Source of the DNA: GCA-002688135 sp964536565
GTDB lineage: Bacteria > Patescibacteriota > Patescibacteriia > Magasanikbacterales > GCA-002688135
Direction: 5' to 3'
NCBI GenBank assembly: GCA_964536565.1
Contig: CAZHXK010000017.1
Span: 1-20,862 of the forward strand
DNA length: 20,862 nucleotides
The notes beneath the pieces are model-generated. The model was not told the DNA's origin, made no database searches, and saw only the letters and a program-made list of their open reading frames with translations. Shown in pieces: positions 7,268-14,276 of this stretch. Within the stretch, counting starts at the first letter, position 1. Each line of letters opens with the position of its first letter. A program made the translations under genes and the position numbers.

Positions 7268-8536
7268 ATGTCAGACAGATTAGAACAACAATTAAACGAA
7301 CTCAAAAATAAACCGCAAGCAGGCGCGGTTGATTCTGCATGGCTTTCTAAAAACAAGGCCCTTTTGATGATGCAGGTCAAGAACACGATGCCAGCTCCAG
7401 CTGTTGAGCCAGTAAAGCAGCTTGCAGGAACAGTCGAATCATATAAACAAAGATGGTTTGCGCCACAAAACAGAGGATTCGCATTTGCTATGCGTCCGGT
7501 CATGGTCGTCGCACTCGCAATCATTATTCCTTTTGGTAGCTGGATTTCAACAGTAAGTGCTGCCAGGTTATCTGTACCAGGTGAAGCCCTGTATGGGGTA
7601 AAGATTATTACAGAAAAAGTTCAGATTACGCTTGCTCCAAGCCCGAGCTCAAAAATTTCATTACACACGGAGTTCGCTGCGAGACGAGCAGACGAAGTAG
7701 TGAAGCTCAAAGCTAAGCCAGCAGCAACTGCTGAGGCTGAAGAGGAGATTCAAGATTTCATTAAGGAGACTATCGAGAGACTGAAAGTCGAAATTACTGC
7801 GGTTAACTCAGAACTCACTGAAATGTCTGAAAGCGAAGGTGCTGAAGATGTTCGAGAGGCTGCTCGCACGGTTGATGTCAAAACAGAGGAAATCGGTCGA
7901 GTGTTAAAAAACTCAGATGTACTCGCAATTGATAATCCTGAAATTGAAGGAGTTAAGGAATTAGTTGACGAAGCCTCAGTAAATGCTGTTGAGATTATCG
8001 TAAAGACTGTTTCTACGGAAGAAATTGTAGAGGGTGAAGAGGTAATCATCGAGGAAGGTGTGGAAGCAATCAATGAGGAAATTAAAAGTTCACTTGAGGA
8101 TAAGCTTAAAGCGGCAGCATCAGAAATTGACGATGTAGTGCTTGCGCTCGAAGCTGCTTCGAATACAAATACACCAAGAGCTGTAGCTGCGCTAGAAGAC
8201 TTCGCACTTGTACAAGAACAAATTGACGAAGCTTTGGCGGTTGTGAAAGAGGCGGGGGAATCTGTAGATAGTGAGTCGTTTGAAGAAGCGATTGAAAAAG
8301 TGAAAGAAGCAACAGCTGCAGTTAATGACGCTGAAAACGAGGTCGCAAAGATTCAGGAAGCGACTCAACAGACAGTTGAAGTGGAGGTCGTACTGGAGGA
8401 AGAGGTTGATACAGAAGCTGAAAATACAACTACAACAGAAAAGATAATTGAAGAAGAGGGTACTGAAGTCACGGAAACTACAGAAGAGGCTGAGGAAGTT
8501 GTGGAAAATACAGAGACTGTACCAGAGGCAGAATAA
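7268..8536 (+). CDS. Single-pass DUF5667-type protein, candidate anti-sigma partner
   Basis: From the ATG at 7268 (TAAgATG junction) the protein has 422 residues; ATGs at 7196 and 7244 overlap the sigma gene and are less likely. The N-terminal ~75 residues are cytoplasmic, starting with SDRLEQQLNEL and W25 in AWLSKNKALL. One transmembrane helix follows (about 76-98, ending STVSAAR). Then comes a DUF5667-like region, LSVPGEALYGVKIITEKVQ (101-119), with long amphipathic helices up to about 370. The last ~60 residues are extremely Glu/Thr-rich and probably disordered. Location right after a sigma factor and the cytosolic-tail/membrane/exterior layout suggest an anti-sigma or envelope-sensing role. 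I see no zinc-binding HXXXCXXC motif, so binding to the sigma factor is unproven. Confidence 0.88.
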   Translation: MSDRLEQQLNELKNKPQAGAVDSAWLSKNKALLMMQVKNTMPAPAVEPVKQLAGTVESYKQRWFAPQNRGFAFAMRPVMVVALAIIIPFGSWISTVSAARLSVPGEALYGVKIITEKVQITLAPSPSSKISLHTEFAARRADEVVKLKAKPAATAEAEEEIQDFIKETIERLKVEITAVNSELTEMSESEGAEDVREAARTVDVKTEEIGRVLKNSDVLAIDNPEIEGVKELVDEASVNAVEIIVKTVSTEEIVEGEEVIIEEGVEAINEEIKSSLEDKLKAAASEIDDVVLALEAASNTNTPRAVAALEDFALVQEQIDEALAVVKEAGESVDSESFEEAIEKVKEATAAVNDAENEVAKIQEATQQTVEVEVVLEEEVDTEAENTTTTEKIIEEEGTEVTETTEEAEEVVENTETVPEAE

Positions 8537-8540
8537 TGAT

Positions 8541-8581
8541 GGTGAGATGTGAGGCCTATAAAGGCTTTACATCTCCTCACC
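8541..8581 (+). terminator. Long hairpin without U tract after the sigma operon
   Basis: GGTGAG..ATGT (8541-8550) pairs with ACAT..CTCACC (8569-8581) with a 3-nt bulge, and the inner GAGGCCT/AGGCTTT arms close on an ATAA loop. The structure is strong but followed by AATTATGGG, not a T run. It may be a weak or factor-aided terminator, or a processing or stability element that lets transcription continue into the surface-layer gene. Confidence 0.6.
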
Positions 8582-8739
8582 AATTATGGGTATTAAACCC
8601 ACGCTCCGTGCTGTGAAGATCAAATTCACGTGCGAGCCAAGGAGGAGAGGATAGTTGTATTTTTACAAAGGTCGAGGAGCTTGCTCCGAAATATAACGAC
8701 TATTAATTAAGACACAGGCGTTTGTATGTTCTAAATCTC

Positions 8740-8767
8740 GTGTGTCCCGTAGCGAATACGGGCACAC
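8740..8767 (+). promoter_or_regulatory. Leader stem-loop 1
   Basis: GTGTG plus CCCGTA (8740-8751, one bulged T) pairs with TACGGG plus CACAC (8757-8767) around GCGAA. Eleven base pairs with a single bulge, no U tract, inside the gap before the surface-layer gene. Confidence 0.75.
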
Positions 8768-8773
8768 TCAAAA

Positions 8774-8802
8774 CGTGTCCCGTATTAATTCGGGGTCGCA
8801 CG
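8774..8802 (+). promoter_or_regulatory. Leader stem-loop 2, related to stem-loop 1
   Basis: CGTG and CCCG (8774-8782) pair with CGGG (8791-8794) and CACG (8799-8802) around TATTAATT. Its left arm repeats the CGTGTCCCGTA of stem-loop 1, so the two look like diverged copies. They may stabilise the mRNA or bind a regulator. Confidence 0.65.
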
Positions 8803-8847
8803 AATAAGAAGGGAACATATTAACGGTTGTAACGAAAGATACAATAT

Positions 8848-11800
8848 ATGATCGATGTAATTCGATTGGGTAAACGTGCATTCGCATGGGTAACCGTTGT
8901 AGCTACAGTTACTTGGTCAATGGGACTCGCAGCATTTGTTGCGCCATTGACAGCTCAAGCAGCTGAAGTTGTAGACGGTGATTTGATCAAAGGATCAGCT
9001 CCTGCAGTTTATTACCTTCAAGGTAACAAACGATACGTATTCCCTACACAAAAAACTTTCTTGAGTTGGTACACTACCGCTCAATTGGAATCAACAGCAA
9101 AGGGTGGATTGGTAAAAACAATCTCAAACGCAGAACTCGCTTCCTTCAAAATCGGAGGAAACGTAACAAACCGACCAGGTGTCCGAATGGTGAAGATTAT
9201 GAGCGATCCAGCAACATACGCTGTTGACGCTGGTGGTCAGCTCCGACACGTAACTACAGAAACTGCTGCAGTTGCGCTTTACGGATCAGCTTGGAACACA
9301 ATGATCGATGACGTTCCAGACAGTTACTTCATCAACTACAAAGGGTCAGTAGCTTCAGGCGACATCGCTTCAGGTTCAGACTTCGATGTAGCAGCAGTAA
9401 CAGCTGCAGCAACATCAATCGCAAAAGACATGGGTCTTACTGACGGTTCAGGTGACCCAACATCAACACCAACGCCAACACCAACGGGTGGAAGCTTGAG
9501 TGTTTCAGCTTCATCAGCTAACCCAGGTGAATTAACTTTGGTTACTGACGCTGGAAACAACGCCGGTGGTCAACGTGCAAGTGTATTAGGTATCCGCCTT
9601 ACAGCAGGATCTACTGCAGCACAGGTTGACTCATTGGTACTCCGACGTAGCGGAATCGCTGCAGATGGAGACCTAGACAACATGTACCTTTTTGACGGCA
9701 TGGAACAACTTGCACAGGTACAAAGTGTCTCAAAGGGAGTTGCTACATTCGCAAAATCAGGTGGATTGTTAACTGTTCCAGCTAACACTTCAAAAGACTT
9801 GATGGTGAAAGTAGACCTCAACAAGGACGCATCAGCAGGTATTACAATCGGATGGAGCCTTGCTTCATCAGATGTAACATCTACAGCTGATTCAGTATCA
9901 GGTAGTGCTACTGGTAAGAACCACACTGTTGCAGTTGTAACAGACCTTGGTTTCTTGGATGTTGCAAACATCTCACCAGCAGCTGCAGATACAATCGATC
10001 CACAGAATGACTATGACGCATGGAGATTCCGTTTGGATGCTAACTCACAAGACATGTTGGTCGAAAGCCTAACTGTTACAAACGTGGGTTCAACAGACGA
10101 TGATGATCTTCAAAACGTTGAGTTGTGGTACTCAGGTACACAACTTGGATCAACATTGGGTACACTTGATAACGGTACAGCTACATTTGACTTGACTGGC
10201 ATGGACAACGGTGGTTTCTTGATCACTTCTGGACAACAACGTCAGTTGACTATCCGTGCTGATATCGCAGGTGGAACAAACCGTACAATTCGATTCGGTG
10301 TGCAAGAACAAACAGATATTCGCGTTAAAGACATGAACTACAACGTGTATACTGTTCCTGCAACAGATGACAACAGTGCGTTTACTGTTACACAGGCCGG
10401 TGGTGCGACAACTATCAATACTGGTACGTTGACACAAACTATCTCAACAGACTCACCAACAGGAAACATTCCTGACGGATCAACAAACGTTTTGTTTGCT
10501 AAGTTCGACTTCAAAGCTTCCGGTGAGCCAGTTAAGGTTAAAACTTTGGACATTTCATGTTCAGGTAACGCCTCAACAAACATTCTTAAGAACGTAAAAA
10601 TCTCATTGAACGGATCACAAATCGGCTCAACATTGAGCACATTGACTTGTGATGCTTCAAGTCCATCTGGAACTGACTACAGCTTTGGTAACTCAATGAC
10701 TATTGCTGAAGGAACTTCAGGATTGATCGAGGTTAGAGGTGACTTAACAGACGACACAATTGCTTCATCAGACACAGTTTCTGTGTCATTGGTAGCAGGT
10801 TCTTCAAATGCAAACGGTACAGTTTCATTGACTGCACTTTCAACTTCACTCATCTCGGGTCGAACGTTGACGGTAAAGGCAGGTTCTGTAGTTGTTTCAA
10901 AGAACCAAGCGTTGTCTAACTACACAGATGTCCGTCCATTAGGTGTTACTGGATCAAACGGCGTTCGCGTCGGTTCATTCATCATTACTGGTGGTGCAGA
11001 AGCTTCAGACGTGTCACAAATCGTATTGAAAGACGATGTTGATACAACATCAGACGGAGTTACGTTGAAGGATTACTTCGACAACTTGTCAATCAAGCAC
11101 GGTGACACAATGTTGCACTCATCATCACTATCATTGACTGATACTGATTCAACAACATACACCTTCAACTTGTCACCATCAGTTCTCGTTGGTGTGGGTG
11201 AAACCTACGTTGTAGATGTCTATGCAGACGTCCTTTCAACTTCAGGTACAAGCACATCTCACTTGAACGATGACGACACAGACGGTGCGATCATCGTAGA
11301 CCAGGTTGTTGCTACAGGTGTTGACACAGGTACAACAACTTCAGACACTTCAAGCGATCCTAACTTGCAGGTATTGAACATTGCTTCAAATGGTTCACTT
11401 CGTGTGACACTTGATGGTGATTCTCCAACAGACGATCAACTCGTCTTGGGTTCAACTGACCAAGAAATCGCTAAGTTCAAGCTTGCTGAGCAGTCAAATG
11501 CTGAGGATATCTTGATCAAGAAATTCGTTGTGGGAGATGTTATCTCAATCAACACAGCAACACCTTTCAACTCGACAGGTACGTTGCGAAACTTGAAACT
11601 CTACAATGGTTCAGTACTATTGGGATCAGTTTCATCACTCTCAGACTCAAAGAACTCAACAACTCCACTCGCAGAATTCGACCTTACAGGTCTTACAAGT
11701 GGTGGGTTCATATTGTCTAGAGGTTCAACAGTTGCATTGACATTGAAAGCTGACTTGACACCGTGGATTGAAGGTGGTTCATCATCATCAACTCACCAAG

Positions 11801-12531
11801 CAAAGATTCTTTCAACTGACTATGACTTCACAGCTACAGGTACAGGATCAACTGACTACATCGACGCGGTTGGATTGGGATCAGGCTTTGCCATCTCAAC
11901 AACAAACGCAACGGCTACATCAGGTCTCCTTATCGGTGCTGCGACAGGTGCAACACAAAATCATGCTATTGGTAACGTGATGGACGCATTGCGAACAAAA
12001 CTTTCAATTGCATACTCAGATGATGCAGGTAAAGTTTCTCCATCAGGTACGGTAACAAAGTCTTCAGAGCAGACAGTGGCTATCCTCAAGGTATCTAACA
12101 CAGCTAATGTTGGGGGATACGAGGCTTCATTGAATGGTCTTAACTTTGATGTCAACTCTAGTGGCATTTCAATCGTGGCTGCCCGCGTATTGAAGGTCTA
12201 CAAAGACAGTATCGATTCAGCTAACCAAATTGCTACAACTACGTATGCAAATGGTGCAGCAAACGCTGGATACTCAGATACTGCAATAGATGACGCAAAC
12301 ATGACTGATATTACAGTTTCGGCTGGAACATCACGTTATATCTATGTAACGCTTGACACTAACGATTCATCGATTGGTGCAAATGATACATTGTCTGTCG
12401 GAATCCAAACTTCAGCTGTAACCGGAATTGCAGGGGATGAAATGTCTCCAGTAGTCTGGTCAGACGGTGCCGCTTTGACCCTCACAGAGGTTCGAGGAAT
12501 GCCGTTGTCAGGACGATCAGTTTCATACTAA
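8848..12531 (+). CDS. Large secreted S-layer-like surface protein
   Basis: The 1227-residue protein begins with a Sec signal peptide: basic RLGKR, a hydrophobic core at about 12-33, and a likely cut after AQA (residue 38). Residues 44-164 are the domain shared with the protein at the window start. A Thr/Pro linker (TSTPTPTPT, about 205-213) leads to about six beta-rich repeats that fill the rest. No transmembrane helix, SLH domain or sorting signal is seen at the C-terminus, which ends LSGRSVSY. The protein is very rich in Ser, Thr, Asp and Gly, and its only clear cysteine pair (DISCSG and LTCDAS) is in the third repeat. Codon choice is strikingly uniform (TCA, ACA, TTG, AAC, TTC, GAC), unlike its neighbours, as in highly expressed genes. 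Size, export and expression signs suggest the main surface-layer protein; this is inference. Confidence 0.9.
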   Translation: MIDVIRLGKRAFAWVTVVATVTWSMGLAAFVAPLTAQAAEVVDGDLIKGSAPAVYYLQGNKRYVFPTQKTFLSWYTTAQLESTAKGGLVKTISNAELASFKIGGNVTNRPGVRMVKIMSDPATYAVDAGGQLRHVTTETAAVALYGSAWNTMIDDVPDSYFINYKGSVASGDIASGSDFDVAAVTAAATSIAKDMGLTDGSGDPTSTPTPTPTGGSLSVSASSANPGELTLVTDAGNNAGGQRASVLGIRLTAGSTAAQVDSLVLRRSGIAADGDLDNMYLFDGMEQLAQVQSVSKGVATFAKSGGLLTVPANTSKDLMVKVDLNKDASAGITIGWSLASSDVTSTADSVSGSATGKNHTVAVVTDLGFLDVANISPAAADTIDPQNDYDAWRFRLDANSQDMLVESLTVTNVGSTDDDDLQNVELWYSGTQLGSTLGTLDNGTATFDLTGMDNGGFLITSGQQRQLTIRADIAGGTNRTIRFGVQEQTDIRVKDMNYNVYTVPATDDNSAFTVTQAGGATTINTGTLTQTISTDSPTGNIPDGSTNVLFAKFDFKASGEPVKVKTLDISCSGNASTNILKNVKISLNGSQIGSTLSTLTCDASSPSGTDYSFGNSMTIAEGTSGLIEVRGDLTDDTIASSDTVSVSLVAGSSNANGTVSLTALSTSLISGRTLTVKAGSVVVSKNQALSNYTDVRPLGVTGSNGVRVGSFIITGGAEASDVSQIVLKDDVDTTSDGVTLKDYFDNLSIKHGDTMLHSSSLSLTDTDSTTYTFNLSPSVLVGVGETYVVDVYADVLSTSGTSTSHLNDDDTDGAIIVDQVVATGVDTGTTTSDTSSDPNLQVLNIASNGSLRVTLDGDSPTDDQLVLGSTDQEIAKFKLAEQSNAEDILIKKFVVGDVISINTATPFNSTGTLRNLKLYNGSVLLGSVSSLSDSKNSTTPLAEFDLTGLTSGGFILSRGSTVALTLKADLTPWIEGGSSSSTHQAKILSTDYDFTATGTGSTDYIDAVGLGSGFAISTTNATATSGLLIGAATGATQNHAIGNVMDALRTKLSIAYSDDAGKVSPSGTVTKSSEQTVAILKVSNTANVGGYEASLNGLNFDVNSSGISIVAARVLKVYKDSIDSANQIATTTYANGAANAGYSDTAIDDANMTDITVSAGTSRYIYVTLDTNDSSIGANDTLSVGIQTSAVTGIAGDEMSPVVWSDGAALTLTEVRGMPLSGRSVSY
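8977..9339 (+). other. Shared surface domain (N-terminal copy)
   Basis: Residues 44-164 of the S-layer-like protein, just after the signal peptide, match the C-terminal domain at 1190-1558. Key landmarks are VYY, RYVFP, FLSWYTT, AKGGLVKT, GGNVTNRPGVRMVKI, YAVD, LYG and SYFINY. The position next to the cleavage site fits a domain that anchors the protein to the envelope or drives assembly. Confidence 0.8.
9567..12460 (+). repeat. Six degenerate beta-rich repeats of ~150-200 residues
   Basis: Units start near bases 9567, 10009, 10480, 10960, 11458 and 12068. Most share a pattern of 'AKFxF..A...D(I/V)LV(K/E)(S/T)(F/L)', then 'L.N(V/L).L(Y/W)..G..(L/I)GS..(S/G)TL', then a 'F(D/N)L...GGF.I..G...L.(I/V).AD(L/I)' end. 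The first, fourth and sixth units are the most diverged. DNA identity between units is low, so these are old duplications. Confidence 0.7.
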
Positions 12532-12540
12532 TCGTGTAGC

Positions 12541-12562
12541 TGACTCTAGGTTTACCTAGTCA
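12541..12562 (+). terminator. First of two stem-loops after the surface-layer gene
   Basis: TGACT..AGGT pairs with ACCTAGTCA, with a 2-nt CT bulge, ten bases after the stop codon. It has no T run and is followed at once by the true terminator. It may protect the mRNA 3' end. Confidence 0.6.
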
Positions 12563-12564
12563 CA

Positions 12565-12592
12565 AAAACCCCTTCCTTACGGGAGGGGTTTT
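12565..12592. terminator. Strong intrinsic terminator
   Basis: AAAACCCCTTCC (12565-12576) and GGGAGGGGTTTT (12581-12592) form a 12-bp stem with one G-U pair around a TTAC loop. It ends the surface-layer transcript and separates it from the next promoter. Confidence 0.92.
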
Positions 12593-12595
12593 GTG

Positions 12596-12624
12596 TTGTC
12601 GGCATATGCTAGATTTGCTATACT
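12596..12624 (+). promoter_or_regulatory. Promoter of the Big-1/ligase gene cluster
   Basis: TTGTCG (12596-12601) and TATACT (12619-12624) are 17 bp apart. The predicted start near 12631 leaves only about six bases before the ATG at 12637, so the mRNA could be nearly leaderless. The -35 box is weak, the -10 good. Confidence 0.6.
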
Positions 12625-12636
12625 TTAATCACAGTC

Positions 12637-14253
12637 ATGCACTATGAAGCACGCTATATGATTTTCACACAGAGTAAAAACAGTCAGATATTAATAATAC
12701 TTCTAAGTATAATTCTGGTATCCCTTCTGTGGACGCAGGAATCGTTTGCACAAGAGCGAGCAATAGAACTTACATTTTCTTCGAGCGATGAGTTTGGAAT
12801 GCTGTTGGGTGTATCGCCACAGGTGCATATTGTTGGCTGTGATGTGTACAGAATGTCGAGTGTCCGCCCACACACGATGAACACATACAAAGCTGACTTA
12901 TATTACGACAGTGCGAATCAAACACAGAACTGCCAAATGTATGTATCAGCACCAGGGTTCATAACATCTGAAACACTCAATATTGGAAATTTTGAAAATG
13001 ACGCATCATTTGAAGTTGCAAAAACATTTCAACTAAAGCATGCCCTGGTTGTAGATGTATCAGACACGCATGGCAGACAGATGCCTAAGATGGATATATA
13101 CTTTGGAGGAGTATCTCCTCGGTATGACAAAGACGGCGTGTATTACTTTGCACCGCGTTCAAACGGCGCTTTGGATATCAGTCACCCTGCATATATAAAA
13201 AAAACAGGTAAAACCGATGCGCAGCTGGGTGCGGTTCTCGTCAGCAGAGAGGCTGTTACATATATCACGCTTACCGGGTCACAAAATTGTACTTCAACAA
13301 ACAGCAGTCGAAATATCTCGTGTGGTGGAATGATCCCACTACTTTCACTCAACATAAACGATGAAACTGGGGCAATTCTGTATGATGGAAAGGTGGAGCT
13401 GTTTAAAGATCGAGTGTACTCAAAATTAGGTACGAGCTATATCGGAGGCATTGAATATGATGCTCAAAGTATAGTTGGTTTCGAGAACACTAACATGGGA
13501 GTTCTTCCAGGAACATACTATGTCAAAGTCACGAAGCCAAAATACGAAATTGAATACGGAATGATTTCAGTTAATGGAAACGAGCAAAAAAATGCTACAT
13601 TTGGACTAGTTCGCGAGACATCTTCCACTGCATCATCGCGTCGCTCAATTGTTACAACTAATCGAGTGTCAGCTGTGGCAAACGGGATTGATACTATTAT
13701 TGTAAACATCGTTGTGAGGTCCTCAGACGACACAACACTTAAGGGGCGTGAAGTTGTTGTTACTACTGGGAATACGGATGATGGGATTACATTCGATCAA
13801 ACAAACGTTACTCCATCAAACGGCTCAGTTACAGCGTATATAACAGCACACCAAAAGGGATCGCGGCTCATAAACGTGACGGTAGACGGGGTGCTGCTAT
13901 CTCAGTTCCCACGTATTACGTTTGAAGGCGTCGATGATGCATCCAAGCCGGACGCAACAGAGTCTTTTATTACTCAAACTGCTTCTCCAATTTTAGGTGA
14001 TGGTATAGAGACGGTAGACTTCACGGTAACAGCTCGGAATGACGCGGGGATACCGCTCTCAATGCAGCCTGTAACAATAACGACAAGTAGACAAGCATCA
14101 GACATTATTACATGCGACCTCGCGACTAAAGATAATGGTGAGGTAGGGTGTTCATTCTCGTCGTTGAAGGCTGGAACGTCAATATTGACAGTAGCAATAG
14201 GGGATGTCATCATAGACAAGATCGCTATTTCGATCTCTCCAGTACCAGAGTAA
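12637..14253 (+). CDS. Secreted protein with two Big-1-like Ig domains
   Basis: The protein has 538 residues from the ATG at 12637, or 531 from the ATG at 12658; neither has a Shine-Dalgarno site. A signal peptide ends near SFA|Q (residue 38). Residues ~40-230 are beta-rich and unrecognised, with two cysteine-containing stretches. Residues ~233-322 resemble a carboxypeptidase-regulatory or PEGA-like fold (ETGAILYDGKVELFKD, later LPGTYYVKVTKP). The last two domains, about 334-432 and 445-538, fit bacterial Ig-like group 1 (invasin/Big-1): a V.A.G....T..V.V...D.. start, an NG.V/GEV middle and a final G.S.L.V strand. There is no membrane anchor. It precedes the ligase paralogs by 23 nt, probably in one transcript. 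Likely a surface or adhesin-like protein and a possible glycosylation substrate, both inferred. Confidence 0.85.
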   Translation: MHYEARYMIFTQSKNSQILIILLSIILVSLLWTQESFAQERAIELTFSSSDEFGMLLGVSPQVHIVGCDVYRMSSVRPHTMNTYKADLYYDSANQTQNCQMYVSAPGFITSETLNIGNFENDASFEVAKTFQLKHALVVDVSDTHGRQMPKMDIYFGGVSPRYDKDGVYYFAPRSNGALDISHPAYIKKTGKTDAQLGAVLVSREAVTYITLTGSQNCTSTNSSRNISCGGMIPLLSLNINDETGAILYDGKVELFKDRVYSKLGTSYIGGIEYDAQSIVGFENTNMGVLPGTYYVKVTKPKYEIEYGMISVNGNEQKNATFGLVRETSSTASSRRSIVTTNRVSAVANGIDTIIVNIVVRSSDDTTLKGREVVVTTGNTDDGITFDQTNVTPSNGSVTAYITAHQKGSRLINVTVDGVLLSQFPRITFEGVDDASKPDATESFITQTASPILGDGIETVDFTVTARNDAGIPLSMQPVTITTSRQASDIITCDLATKDNGEVGCSFSSLKAGTSILTVAIGDVIIDKIAISISPVPE

Positions 14254-14276
14254 TAGGCGTCTAAATACAGTTACAT

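Larger units (their letters stand above)
8582..8847 (+). other. Structured gene-free leader of the surface-layer gene
   Basis: These 266 bases hold no convincing gene. They contain small hairpins TGGGT/ACCCA (8587-8601) and TTGTA/TACAA (8655-8668), a strong purine block AAGGAGGAGAGG (8639-8650), GGAG/CTCC (8676-8687), and the two related stem-loops listed separately. No good -35/-10 pair is visible; TATGTT at 8725-8730 has only a weak TTAATT partner. No Shine-Dalgarno precedes the ATG at 8848. I recognise no riboswitch class. Confidence 0.6.

Noticed and set aside
7093..7524. 143-codon minus-strand frame
   Set aside because: Antisense to the sigma factor and its partner; composition is that of a shadow frame.
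8106..8583. Ser/Thr-rich and Gln/Leu-rich minus-strand frames
   Set aside because: They are the complement of the Glu-rich coiled-coil coding sequence, which naturally leaves long open frames.
9465..9488. Short CCAACA/CCAACG direct repeats
   Set aside because: They encode the Thr/Pro linker of the surface protein and are a coding low-complexity tract, not a CRISPR or phase-variation repeat.
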